Shown here: piece by piece, positions 24,112 through 35,718 of the stretch
Numbering within the stretch: the stretch's first letter is position 1
Layout of the letters: every line of letters begins with the position of its first letter
DNA from: Diphasiastrum complanatum
Taxonomy: Eukaryota > Streptophyta > Lycopodiopsida > Lycopodiales > Lycopodiaceae
Assembly (NCBI GenBank): GCA_029204225.1
Contig: CM055111.1
Location: 5,505,463 to 5,569,462, forward strand
Reading direction: 5' to 3'
DNA: 64,000 nucleotides
Made by a program: the position numbers and the translations under genes
Notes under the pieces: model-generated
Database searches by the model: none
Told to the model about the DNA's origin: nothing
The model's input: only the letters and a program-made list of their open reading frames with translations

Positions 24112-25388
24112 AGTTGATGAGAATCACTCCAGGTTTCTGGTCCTTATTGGCAATGTACATCAGCGAATAGTTAATTTAGATAAAAGACCAGCGATTTGAC
24201 TTTACCTGTAAATCAAAGACTAGTAGCAGTTTGCTTGGTGTGATCTTGGTGATTATACGAACACCTTTAACTGTTGAAGCTTAAAGCTGTATGAGTAGAT
24301 TGCGTTTCGTTGAGAATGTTCAATACGAAAGCTTTTCAAGCCATGATGGAATTGAAGCTACATGTTCTGACTCGTGAACACTGGACAGAATTTTACTTGA
24401 TTTGATCCTGCCGATGTTTTTCCTGGACTATCCTCGAGCCCAAAAATCTGTTTGCTCTGGATTCTACAGAAGCTGAAATGGGAATTACTCGTAGGCTATA
24501 CTTACGTGCAATCGGAAAAGGAGTTCAAGTCCTTCACCAAACATTCCATGACGTTTTTTAGATGCTTTGACATGATATTTTCTCTCTTTTTAAATCTTTT
24601 TTTCTGTTTTTTTGCCTTTTCTGCCCCAAGGAATGGGGAACTTCCTCTTAATGAAAATAACGTTTTGGGATTGCCTTGGAATTTGAAACTGGTCTATGGA
24701 GTTTATATGTTAAGGTATGCCCCCACAAAAAGCTTTGTCACATTGCTAAGAATTTTATTGCAATAATTTGGGTCTTTTGATGGACCACCTCTATATACAA
24801 GTCATAAATATCAAAAAATTTATGACCTCTCTTTTTCTTTTGCATTCATGCCCACACTTTAAATGAACCTTCATACACAAGTCAAAAATAGCAAAAAATT
24901 TGTGTCTTTTTTATTGAATGCATCCAAAAGCTCTCAACCTGCACAAGCACCAACATCATCACCTACAACAACTATCAAATAAGCATTATCCATTTGTATT
25001 TACAAAATCATTTCATACATGTTTCTTGTTGTTGTCATATCTATGAGATAAGGTAAAAGAATGCTCACCATTTTGTCATAGTTGCATGACAACTAAAATT
25101 TGAAAAGAGTTACCTTGCAGGCAATCTTAGATAATCATTTATTTTATTTAGGACATTTGTGGCAATGCCTTTGTGGTATACTTCAACATTCTTGTTACCT
25201 ATTATTTCTCAATGTTTTATTAGACACCTCTTGGGCACAAGGTGTGTCTTAAATAGGGTAAATATTTTAACATGCACCTAGTTTTGGTGCCCCGAAGGTG
25301 CATGTAAGAAAAAAAATGCCAGCAAATTGTGCTAGGGGGCACCACTAGTTTTGGCCTCAATCTAAGCCTTGCAAATTTGAATTCTTAA
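24112..25388. other. Intergenic, no supported gene
   Basis: A 104-codon frame (24452-24766) is hydrophobic and low in complexity, with no motif. Two diverged copies of AAGTCA.AAATA.CAAAAAATTT.TG lie at about 24800 and about 24880. Nothing else seen. Confidence 0.5.
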
Positions 25389-25457
25389 GGAGGGTTATAG
25401 GGAGGGTTATAGAGAGGTTTATAGGGAGTGTTATAAGAAGGGTTATAGGGAGGGTTA
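25389..25457 (+). repeat. Short minisatellite, GGGAGGGTTATA-like units
   Basis: About six imperfect units of 11-12 bp (AGGGTTATAGGG, AGAGGTTTATAGGG, GTGTTATAAGAAGGG). Superficially telomere-like, but the unit is longer than the plant TTTAGGG repeat. Confidence 0.7.
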
Positions 25458-25840
25458 AATAGGCCAAGAGGCATTCCTAAATACTCTGCTCATCGAGGGT
25501 AATACTGTGATTGATGAAAAAAAGGCCCCTTGCTATAAACAATGGATGTTACAAAATGTAAATGGATAGCACTTTTGAGCATTGTTGTTTATCAACACAT
25601 TGAATTCCATTTTCTATCAACAATAGTGGCCAAATACAAAGGTGAGTAAAGAAATTTATGTATTACAAAAATATCATGACCACAATTTGTGTACTCACAT
25701 GCGTCGACTTCTTGTTTGATGTCAACTAATCAAATAAAAAAGTACAATTGCATATGTATGCAATCTGATTAATATCACAATAAGTTGCAATACATCATAT
25801 TGTCTCACTTATTCATTTGCTAATTCCTTGTTATGATTTG
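25458..25840. other. Intergenic, nothing seen
   Basis: AT-rich, without motifs or reading frames of note. Confidence 0.5.
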
Positions 25841-26059
25841 TCACATCGCATCATCATGTAATATATCCGCCAAACCAAACGAGTCTATCTCTAATTCTAC
25901 CCAAATATCTCCTATAGCTTTGTTATTAAGAAGTTGATCTTCAGAAGCTAATGGTGATGGTGACAATGAGAGAGATCGAGAAGGTGTGTCATTTGTCATC
26001 AATCCATCCGGTGATGATGCATCACGCTCAATATCATCATTATCTTGTGAAGTATGCAT
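25841..26059 (-). other. Unrecognised 72-codon minus-strand frame
   Basis: Acidic and Ser/Pro-rich (SRSLSLSPSPLASEDQLL, then IWVELEIDSFGLADILHDD). It lies just downstream of the copia G RNase H remnant and the frame joins it, which might mean it is the C-terminal extension of a chimeric reading frame or an unrelated exon. No family recognised. Confidence 0.25.
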
Positions 26060-28480
26060 ATGATCCTCTGAAAATCTGACATCAAATACAATAGCACTCT
26101 GATTGTCACACTAAATAATTGCTAGAGTAGATTCTCTAAGACCAATATCAGACCATAAATTTCTCAACCAAATTTTCTCTTTGGTAGCTTGAGAAGCTGC
26201 AACAATGTATTTTGATTCTGTAGATGACATTGCAATGAAGGTCTGTTTTTTACTATTCCATGATATTGGACCATTATTGAATAGGAAGACAAGTCTAGAA
26301 GTCGATCTTTTGGTGTCGATATCACCTGCCCAATTTGTGTCTATATATCCATAAAGTGTATGGATATTAGATGAATCGACATCACCATAGCAGATACATA
26401 GGTCAATGGTAGCTCATACATATCTGATTACTCTAAAAAGAGCTTTCCATTGGATCATACCAGTGTTGGCCATATGCTGGCTCAAGGAACTAAGAGCATA
26501 TACAAGATCGGGTCTAGTGGAGATCATTGCATACATCAGGGATATGATAATTGATTGATATGGATATTCCTTCATTTCGGCCTTCTCCTCATTGGTCTGA
26601 GGGAATTGCTCCTTGGATAATTTTAGATCTGGATCCATGGGAATATGTAGAAACTTGTAATTCATAAAATTGAATTTCATCAACAAATTATAGAACTACA
26701 TCTGCTGGGTGATATAGAGAAGTCTTCTACTTTTGTCTCTATGGATTTGAATTCCGAGTCAATAATGCGCCTCCCCAAGATCTATCATCTCAAATTCTTG
26801 GGATAGCATCCAGTTGGTGTCCTTTGTCAATCCGATATTATTGCTAAACAACAACATATCATCCAAGTAGGGTGTGATGATGACAAAGAATTGATTGATA
26901 GCTTTGAAATATATATTATAGTCTACAAAACTTGGTTCAAATCCATGATCGATCAAGAATGTGTTGATTCGATGGAACCATGCTTTGGATGATTGTTTCA
27001 AGCCGTATAAAGCTTTATGCAGTTTGCATACCTGATCTTCTCGACCATTGAGGATATAGCCTCTGGTTGGGTCATGTAGATGTCCTCCTCGATAACTCCA
27101 TTGAGGAATGTTGTTTGTACATCCATCTGGTCTACCTCAAGATCTACTACAACAACATATGACAGTAGCAGTTGAATGGAACTATGCTTGACAACTAGGC
27201 TAAAGATTTTGAAGTAGTCGATATTGGGAATTTGTAAAAATCCCCTTCCCACGAGTCGAGCTTTTCTCCTGTCGATATTGTCATCTGATTTGTATTTGAT
27301 CTTAAAGATCCATTTGCAGTCGATTACCTTTCTATATGTTGGTAGCTTGGTGATAGTCCATGTGTTGTTCCTCAGCAGTGAGTTGTACTCCTTGTACATA
27401 CCTTCTTTCCAAAGATTTGAATCAGCCTGTGACATAGCTTCCTCAACTATGGTTGGCTCTTGAATAGAATAGTGAACGAAATCATCAAAACATGCTGAGT
27501 TTGAGTTCTTGTTGATCTTCTAGTTGAAGTCTTTGGCTGCGAAGTTCGACTTTGTGTTCGGTTGCTCCTGAGTTGTGACTTCTTTTTATTTTTCTTTTGA
27601 GTATGACTGTACAGAGTTTTTGTTGGAAAAAATTGAAATAGTCTTTCGATATGTAACAGTTTTTGGGGCAAAAATAGTATACTGCATCTGGTCCTTGCCT
27701 TTCAAATCAATAAACTGATCTTCAATGAAAGTCACATCCCTGTTAGTGAGAACTTTACACATGTTTATATTGTATAGTCTAGACATTCCATCAGAAGTAC
27801 AATAGCCAAGAAAAATAGTTTTGAATGAGTGCTCATCTAATTTCTTTCTGTTGTCTTTTGGGACATGAGCATAAGCAATACATCTGAATACTCTCAAATG
27901 TTTCAATGAAGGCTTGGATCCTGTCCAAAATTCATGAGGGGTTTTGTTGTCAAAAGGCCTTTGGTTATACATCATTTCTGCACATAGGTCATTGTTGAAA
28001 CAATATGTTGCCAGAATGATTTGGAGAATGAAGCATGAGTTATCATGCATTTGGAAGACTCGACTAAGGTCTTGTTCTTCCTTTTCGCCAATCCAATCAA
28101 TTGTGGAGAATAGGAAACAACAAACTATTGCTCGATGCTGTTGGCTGAGCAATAATCCTTGAACTCCTTTGAAATGTATTCACCGTCGTTGTCGCTCCTA
28201 TGAGCTTTGATCTTCTTGCTTGTTTGTGAATTAGCATTTTCTATGTATTTTTGAAAAATTGGAAGGCTTCAGATTTGTTCTTCATAAAATATACAGAAGT
28301 TCTTTTAGAATAGTCATCTATAATTGTAATAAAGAATCTAGCACCAAGCAATGATAGTTTTTGCATTGGGCACATATATTTGTATGTACAATGTCTAGCA
28401 AACCTTTAGATATATGTTTCTAATTTGACTTAAATGGCCTTCTTGTCTACTTTCCTATGATACAACTCTGGCAGATAGGA
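26060..28480 (-). pseudogene. Copia family G pol remnant, minus strand
   Basis: From 28480 down: a badly broken integrase, then KTPHEFWTGSKPSLKHLRVF and AYAHVPKDNRKKLDEHSFK (integrase C-terminal part), FIEDQFIDLKGKD, and the reverse transcriptase start SLLRNNTWTITKLPTYRKV, CKWIFKIKYK and DRRKARLVGRGFLQIPNIDY (about 27380-27240). The RT core LDDMLLFSNN, with LDD in place of the usual VDD, is at about 26880-26850. RNase H pieces (STRPDLVYALSSLSQHMANT, later SSTESKYIVAAS, then CDNQSA) run to about 26085. Multiple stops and frameshifts. No LTR or gag was identified. It is related to copia T (same FIEDQFIDLK.KD linker). Confidence 0.8.
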
Positions 28481-30139
28481 GGGTTGATAATTCTGTATGC
28501 AGTGCCTCCTCACCCAAGTGGGTCCCTAGTGGAGTTGATGATGAGAGCCGAGTTTGAGAGCATGAGAATCACTAGCTGTTAGGCTAAGTTGCATATTATG
28601 AGCCCCATGGTAAATCCCAAAAGATGTTAGACCATGTGGGAGCTAGTAACTTGGGCCCTTTCAAACTTGAGCTGTATTTTAAAGAAAGAGACGCCCTTGT
28701 AAAATAAAAAGCTAGTGGTGGAACTGAAAAGTCATGTATTGGAGTTAACTAGCTCGTGGCTATAAGAAGGAGCCTCCTCCACGAGTTCTAGGGCATAAAA
28801 AGTTGTACTGAAATGTTGTTGCAATGCTAATTAAAGATCTTTTTACTTGCATTTCCATTTTTGTGCTCCATCTTCATGCATTTGTTTGGGTACTTGTGTA
28901 TGAATGTGTTGTTGCTTCTTCTTTCTTAGGATTGGTTTTGTGATTAGAATCAAGTAGATGTGCAGGGCTTGGAGGCAAATCACACTCAACACTTAGATCC
29001 GATGCTTCCTTGTGCTTGCTCCCTGAAAAGTTTTTATTACAATTGTTGAGTAATAATTGTAGTAAGCACATTTGTAGGATTCACATTTGATGTAGTTGTA
29101 GGTTGTTTTATCTTATAGATTAAACAATTAGGATAGATTAGTTTCTTTGTGACACTGTGCATAAGATTAGCTTCCTTTCCCATAGTAGAGTAGCAGTAGT
29201 TTAATAACAATATGCAAACTGTAAGCAAGAACTCAAAATCTTAAGCAGAATTGTAGAAAACTAGATGGAACAGTCCTGACAGATCAAATAATCAAGTTGA
29301 GCATCCATTTCCATTGCTAGGATCAAGTCTAGGACATTGCCATTCTTGACAATCTAGTTCCGACGATACATCCGACAACCAGATCTGATACCTCCGTACT
29401 AGGTCCTAAGATTAGATCAGAAGACTAGATTCAGACCTATATTTGATGATAGATCTGACGCTCAGATCCAACAAAGTGCACCTGACGACCTAGAACCAAA
29501 GGGGCATCCGACGAGCTAGATCTGACGATCTACATTCGATAGATTTTTATTACTTTTTCATTGGCTATATCTGATGCTATACATAAAAAAATCCATCTAA
29601 TGTATAGATCCGATACTGCCACTTGTTTGCAACTGATTTCATCTGAAGATTAAATTCCATGAGCACCTCAATTACATCTGACAATCAGGTCTGATGTGAG
29701 AAACTCATTCTGCAACTGATACATATAATTTGCATCCGACGAGCTTCAAAAATGCATTTGATAAGCTACCTAAATTCCCCATATTCGAATTTATAATCAG
29801 AAGTCTATTCGAGTCCGATCTTCATATTTGATTTGACATCTCAATTATATTCAAAATTAAGTCTGATTGTATCCGACAGACCATCTATATAGAATTTTCT
29901 ATTGAAAATCTAGTTCTGGTATAAGATACTATCAATTACAATATATACAAAATCAAAACCAACAAAATCAAACTAGTTCTCATGTCATATACACCAGAAG
30001 AACTTCTTAACAATAACACAACAAACGATAATCAGAATGATGGAAACAGAACTTTGCATCTTAGATCTTAGGTGAACCAAGACCCTGGGTCATCCAGATG
30101 GAGGCCTAATCAATATTATAGCCCAGAAGATCAACATGT
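28481..30139. other. No gene seen; degenerate ATCYGAY repeat field at 29280-29930
   Basis: 28500-28870 has LTR-like texture (TATAAGAAGG, ATAAAAAG) but no duplicate or primer site, so it is not called. 29280-29930 is filled with irregularly spaced ATCTGAC/ATCCGAC/GACGA words in about 650 bp, a decayed satellite-like tract. Confidence 0.5.
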
Positions 30140-30422
30140 TCAACATGTTCCTCGTGCAACAAGATCTGATCAATGAACACCAAAGTTAGACTTACCAAAG
30201 TTCGATGGCAATGTGGACCCTCATAGATTTTTACAAATCTTTGAAAATGCATGTGAAGTATATGGTGAATATACAGATGATGCAAAAGTCCACATGTTTT
30301 TCATGACCATGGTAGATAAAGCATGGGAGTGGTTTTTTAACCTCAATTATGATGATAGACAAGATTGGTCAGAATTGAAAGAGTCCTTTATTAAGCAGTT
30401 CCAATCAAAGGAATTGACATAA
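30140..30422 (+). pseudogene. Ty3/gypsy gag fragment
   Basis: The frame LPKFDGNVDPHRFLQIFENA followed by AKVHMFFMTMVDKAWEWFFN and DWSELKESFIKQFQS is a clear retrotrans_gag (PF03732-type) core, in its usual order. It stops at 30421, where copia sequence begins. No protease, RT or integrase of this element follows; only an RNase H fragment of gypsy type reappears at 31630. Confidence 0.75.
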
Positions 30423-30429
30423 TTCATAT

Positions 30430-31635
30430 CTCTCTCTCTACCAATAGGAATGTGAATTTGAAGGATGTTTTCTTCATTCCATCTATCACTAAGAATCTTC
30501 TTAGTGTGAATCAAATGCTTGACAAGGGTTTCAACGTAACGTTTGATGGTGATTCTTGTTTGATCATGAAGGAAAGTCAATTGATTTCAAAAGGGAACAG
30601 GCAAGGCATATTGTTCAAACTTGATGCTTGTGTTGTTGCTAACTAAGTTGGATGTATGGCAAAGGAAAAATTGTCAATGCAAGAGGTATGGCACAAGAGA
30701 TTGGGGCATCTCAACTACAAGTCATTGGAGGTCATGGCAAAGAGGCAAGTTGTTTTTTGGTCTTTCCAAATCTCTAACTAGCATGAATCATATTTGTGAG
30801 CAATGTGCTTTATCAAAGTCACTTAGGTTACCTTACAAGAGATCTACATCAAGATCAAGTAAGCCTTTTCAAGTTGTGCATCTGGATATTCATGGAGTTA
30901 CTACATTTAGCAATGGTGGTGCTTAAATGTATGTGACATATATTAATGATTTCAGTAGATTTTGTTGGGTGTATCTACTAAAAGACAATAATAGAGGTAT
31001 TTAGAACTTCTCGGTATACTTTCATTTGTCAAGAGAAGTATGCTAATCCTATTCTTAAAAGATTTCAGATGGTAGATGCAAAATCTATTGATACACCAAT
31101 GAAGTCAAATGTAAAGCTCACTATAAGAGGTAATGAATGATTTTTCAAGGACATTACTCTCTATAGAAAGCTACTTGGTTCACTCATATATCTAAGCATC
31201 ACAAGACATGATCTAAGCTATTGTGTTGGTAGATTAAGTCAATTTATGCATGATCCTAGTATGGAGCATTGGAAGCTAGGCAAGAGAGTGTTGAGGTACA
31301 TTTCAAGTTCTAGGTGATTTTGGCATTGTTTGTGGAGGATCATCACCTAACTTGTATGGATTTTCAGATTCAGATGTTGGAGATCAAATGGTTAGGAAAT
31401 CCATAAGTGCACATGCTATTTTCATAGGTGATGGAGCTATCTCTTCGATGCCAAAGAAACAAGCAAAAATCTCATTATCATCTAGTGTGGTTGAGTACAA
31501 AGCCCTAACTTCATGCACCAAAGAGATGCTTTGGATCAAAAGGATGGTAATGGATCTTACTAGATTTTCAAAAGTGTCTAATTATCTTTTGTGATAACCT
31601 TTCAACCCAAAGTTTGGCAAGCAATCTTGTTATTT
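30430..31635 (+). pseudogene. Copia family D internal fragment with pol deletion
   Basis: A close relative of the intact polyprotein at 36316-40266. It starts at LKDVFFIPSITKNLLSVNQM (the protease to pre-integrase region), runs through VWHKRLGHLNYKSLEV and the first part of integrase (DFSRFCWVYLLKD), then at about 30990 jumps to the late RT region (QEKYANPILKRFQMVDAKS, frame-broken) and on through RNase H (FGFSDSDVGDQMVRKSISA, KEMLWIKRMVMDL) to about 31630. Roughly half of integrase and most of RT are deleted. Stops and frameshifts are frequent. Both ends abut gypsy sequence. Confidence 0.82.
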
Positions 31636-31754
31636 GCTGTGGTACATGCACTTAAAATCTGGAGGCATTACCTTTATGGTAGTCAGTTTATAGTGTATAC
31701 AGATCACTAGCCTTTAAAGTACTTTCGTAATCAAAGCGATCTGAGGGGTCATAA
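31630..31754 (+). pseudogene. Ty3/gypsy RNase H fragment
   Basis: The frame FAVVHALKIWRHYLYGSQFI followed by VYTDH, a stop, and PLKYF is the gypsy RNase H signature (the usual form is AVV.ALK.WRHYL.G..F.VYTDH.SLKY). It begins exactly where copia D homology ends and stops at the LTR start at 31755. Confidence 0.75.
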
Positions 31755-32237
31755 TGTTAAAAATAAGATTTGATTTGATATGTTTTTATTGTAAGCTCAA
31801 AATGCACTATTGTAATTAACTATACATATCTTCAGTTAATTAGGATTTATAGTTTTTAGTAGTAATTGGGAATAGACTTGCACTTGTTATATCAGTCGAT
31901 CATTTGTCCCGTAGATGGCTGCTTGGATTAGCCGAGTAGCCACACGTAGAAAAATTAGCTTGTTCAATATATTTTGGTTTTGTTATGCTATACTCAGGGG
32001 CATGTTCTGGGTTTGTCAATATTTTAGACCATGTTGGGCCTTTTAGTCAGACAGGTGCCTTTTTTGTGTGTTGGCACTTGTTGAGCCCATGCATGTTGGG
32101 GCTTTTGACATATGTATAGTTTTTTGTTTGCAATCTTAGCTTTTTATTGTGCCATCTTTGAGAGCTTGTGAGGAGTGTTTATGGTGATTGATTTATGTGA
32201 TCTGCATAGTACACTAGATCCTAATAGGATTTTAACA
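31755..32237 (+). repeat. Copia family C 5' LTR
   Basis: 483 bp, starting TGTTAAAAATAAG and ending ATTTTAACA, with matching TGTTAAAA/TTTTAACA inverted ends, followed at once by a primer-binding site. It abuts the gypsy RNase H fragment. No second LTR copy was found. Confidence 0.75.
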
Positions 32238-33403
32238 TGGTATCAGAGCGTCAGGGTAATGCACGAATGCATGATTCGGTGGAGCTATGGGATAGCGTCA
32301 GCATTCAGAGCATCTCAAGAGAGAGGACTCCATACGGGGGGTGATCGGAGCATCGGGGAAGATCAAAACGATCGTCGTAGGTGAATTCCGAGGAGAATTC
32401 ATGGGAAAACTTGTTTTTCGAGGAATTCATCGATGGTGGCCTCATTAGTCACTGTGTGGACAGTCGTTTAGTGCAACAAGGCTTGCATGGGTATGCAAAG
32501 AGTAGTGATGGAGAGCCATAGCAATTTATAGGAGGCAATTGCGTGGAAAACAGAGGAAATTTGGGAAATTTCCAATTTCATGGAGTGTTGATGGATTTCT
32601 GAGAAAATTGGCTTGTTTGCATTCAATACAACATCAATTGAAGAGCTGTAAATTGCAATGAAGAGCTAGAGGAAGGCGACCTCAGTGGGATAGGAAACTG
32701 CAAGTGGAATCTCAGTAAAGGAATGAGTATAGTGCAAGAAAGCTTCTTATCCTCTTGAGCTAGGGTCTATCGTGAATAAATCTTGGATCTTTCATAGTGG
32801 AAGATCATTTTTGGTGCTGTCAATGGCTATAGATGGTGCCACGGTACAATCAAGGATCTAGAAAAGGGTCATGGATGGCCGCGGGCTAGGGGAGGAGGAA
32901 CTGTGAAAAAGGCCTCAGCATCTTCCATAGCTATGAAACTTGAAGGATAAAAGCTTATGGAGGAAGGAGAGTTAGACGTGGAGGAGGCACGAGGGCCTCG
33001 TGCGCCATTACCCAGGCCAAGTACATAGTGGTTTGAATGTTCCGACAGCTCAAGGAGTGGGGCTCAATGCACATTAACATGTATAGCCACTCTACAAAAT
33101 CCAAATCACGTCTATGGTCAAGATCGCGCAAATGAGGAGCAACATGGACCGTGGATCTGTAATGGACCATGGGATTGAGTTGAAATGGGCCTAAGTGCAA
33201 TTGAAAGGGAGTTTGCCATGCAATTTCATTACAAATCTTCATTCTAACATGGAGATTGGACCCAAATTGCAAGAAATGCCATTCTTCATCAAAAATCTTC
33301 GTTACAGAATTTTAGTTCATTTTGCAAGCGAATTCTTAAGAAGGGCCTATCCTTGGATAGAAGAGGCATCTTCTTTGGCCATTATTGGGCCAAATTGACC
33401 CCT
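32238..33403 (+). other. Copia C primer site (32238-32249) and leader
   Basis: TGGTATCAGAGC, then about 1.15 kb of untranslated leader without a supported gene. At 33404 the sequence switches to minus-strand copia T reverse transcriptase, so gag of family C is missing. Confidence 0.7.
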
Positions 33404-35053
33404 TAAGACAGGAGCATTTAGATCGACAAATGTTTGATGACTGGACTAAAAGTCTCACTATCAACATTTGGGATCTGGGTGAATCCTCGTGCTACCAGTC
33501 TAGCCTTCCTTCGATCAATCGCTCCGTTGGCGTTATATTTGATCTTAAAGATCCATTTGCAATTAATAATGTTGCAGCCAATAGGAGTTTCGACTAATGA
33601 CCATGTCCGATTCTTGATCAGAGAGGAATACTCTCTGTCCATAGCTTCTCTCTAGAGATCAGAGTCTGGTTGGCTAAGTGCCACTTTGACTTTCGTCGGT
33701 TCCTGCATTAAAAGACAGGCAGACTCAGGAATATACCTTGTGGGTTGTGTGCGCACTCGGCTTGATCTTCTGGGAGGATTCGACTGATGAACTGCTCCTA
33801 GGATATGTTGCTGGGTAGCAACAACATCTTCATCTGATTCGCTGTCTCGAAGTGGGTCGACGATAGACATTCATGAGCCAGAAGCTCGGATTGTCGTGTC
33901 AATGGCAGGTGATGAAGGTTCTTCTTGAGCAATATCCTTGTCTTTGAGGTCAATGAATTGATCCTCGATAAAGACTGTATCTCGGCTATACAAGATTTGT
34001 TGGGTATCAGGATCGTACAACTTGTAGGTGTTATCAGTCGAAGTATATCCAATCACCTGTCCACACCTCGTGGGGTGTCTTGTCTGAGAGGGCTTTGGTC
34101 GAACATCTGTTCTGGATGTAAGCTGCAGTGGAGACAGCTTCAGCCCAGAACCTCTTGGGCAACGATGCATGTGCTAGCATACACTTAGCAGATTCGACCA
34201 AAGTTTGGTTCTTCCTCTCAGCTAAGCCATTAGACTGAGGACTGTAAGGAGTGATGAATTGCTGCTCAATGCCTTGGCTTTGGCAGTACTCCTTGAACTC
34301 GATAGAGATATATTCTCCACCGTTATCTGACCTTAGGGCCTTGATCGTCCTTCCGGTCTCCTTTTCTGCATGCTCCTTGAAGATTCTGAAGCAGTTGAAG
34401 GCTTTTGATTTCTTCTTTATGAAGTACACCATTGTTCTTCTCGAGAATTCGTCAATAAAGGTTATAAAATACTTGGCTTCCTTCAGCGAAGGATTTTTCA
34501 TCGGGCCACAAATATCTAAATGTACAACATCTAGTAATCCTCTAGCAACATGCTGATGGCTTGACTTTAATGGCTTCCTAGTCTATTTTTCAACTAGACA
34601 GTCTTGACAGACAAGTAGCTCAACTGTTTTGTGAGGATAGTCGAGATCAAGAACAATGGATTGTCTAGACATTCGTTGTACAGCAGCATAATTTAAATGA
34701 CCAAGTCTATAATGCCAAAGTAAACCTTTATTTGATTGAATTGAAGTATTGAGAGCCTGACTAGAGGTAGAAAAGCAATGACTTAATTTATACAAGCATC
34801 CATGCCTCTTTCCAAGTGCTAGGGTCTTGCCTGTCCTATCAACTATTTTACATTGATCACATTTGAATTCTACTCTGTGTCCTAGATCTGTGATTCTGCT
34901 TACAGAGAGCAGATTTGTGGATAGCTTAAATACATACAGAACTTTGGAGAGTAGCTTAGATTGATCATTTGCAAAGCATAATCTTATAGTTCCTTAACCT
35001 TTAATAGCTTGTGTGCTATTGTCGCCTAGGTGAACAAATTTCTAGGTACTATA
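33404..35053 (-). pseudogene. Copia family T pol, distal part (minus strand)
   Basis: Read from 35053 down: protease tail KFVHLGDNST, then SKVLYVFKLSTNLLSV, pre-integrase LLWHYRLGHLNYAAVQRMS (about 34715), integrase TFIDEFSRRTMVYFIKKKS and LRSDNGGEYISIEFKEYCQS, then GLAERKNQTLVESAKCMLAH, the linker FIEDQFIDLKDKDIAQEEPS, and the reverse transcriptase start SLVETPIGCNIINCKWIFKI and ARLVARGFTQIPNVDSETFS. It ends at about 33404, inside RT, where the + strand copy at 50820 continues. The integrase D-D-E elements are still readable, but frames are broken. This is the 3' half of an element whose 5' half lies at 40915-42850, split by the young copia D insertion. Confidence 0.85.
35049..35053. repeat. 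Target-site duplication, left copy (CTATA)
   Basis: CTATA directly before the 5' LTR of the young element matches CTATA at 40915-40919 directly after the 3' LTR. Five bases is the usual size for copia integrase. Confidence 0.95.
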
Positions 35054-35706
35054 TGTGAAAAATTGTCAACTAGTAGTATTTTCCTAACTTGAGATTTTGT
35101 AGGCCTATGGCCAAATAAAAGTTAGAGATAGGTTCATACATGTATGTAGAGGCCCAAAGTATGTGTACACTACTTTTGAGGTCACATTAATTAGAGGAGG
35201 TCGAGTGTGGAGCTCTATTATTGGCTCATAATTTGGTGCATTCCTATTTGACCAAATTTCTAGGTAGATGGGTGAATCCTATTGGACCCCAATTTTAGCC
35301 TATCATAAGACAAGTGGCCAAGAGGCACTATGGCTGCTATAAATAGCCATCTCCACGAGTATGTACACATCTCATTTTCATTCTATTGAATGAATGTTAT
35401 GCTCTTTGAAGATCCATCTTCTTCTCTCTCACTTTTTTGTTCATATCTTGCATTCTAGCCACTAGAATTGTGATTTCTTTGTTGCTATGGCTTCACACGT
35501 GTGAAATGCAGGTTGTAGGCTCTGAAGTACGGACAGGGACAGCAAGTTTCTGTTTGTGGAAGCTTATGATCAGATCTTGATGTTTAGTTGATGTTTAGTA
35601 TGCTTAACATCACAATTTCTATCATTTTTTCAATCTAGATGTGCATAACTTCCATGGCCAAGATCTTTATGAAACTTTAGCATCTTTTGGATCTGAGTTT
35701 TTCACA
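35054..35706 (+). repeat. Young copia D element, 5' LTR
   Basis: 653 bp, TGTGAAAAA...TTTTTCACA with a perfect 9-bp inverted end. By eye it is identical to 40262-40914 apart from two adjacent bases (AT at 35217-35218 against TC at 40425-40426). TATAAATAG at 35338-35346 is the likely promoter TATA box for genomic RNA. Confidence 0.97.
35338..35346 (+). promoter_or_regulatory. TATA box in 5' LTR
   Basis: TATAAATAG, 284 bases into the LTR, with the matching position at 40546 in the 3' LTR. Family member 6725-7608 keeps a TATAAATAG at the comparable place. Confidence 0.7.
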
Positions 35707-35718
35707 TGGTATTAGAGC
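35707..35718 (+). promoter_or_regulatory. Primer-binding site, young copia D
   Basis: TGGTATTAGAGC, directly after the LTR, differing from the common TGGTATCAGAGC at one base. The same variant occurs in the older family member at 7609-7620, so it appears to be inherited within the family. The leader runs to 36315. Confidence 0.9.

Noticed and set aside
24452-24766. 104-codon frame after the BTB gene
   Set aside because: Low-complexity hydrophobic translation of a T-rich tract, with no similarity recognised.
25389-25457. Interstitial telomere repeat
   Set aside because: Units are 11-12 bp and irregular (GGGAGGGTTATA), not TTTAGGG.
28500-28870. Possible solo LTR
   Set aside because: TATA-like text and AATTAAAG are present, but no second copy, TG/CA ends or target duplication could be matched.
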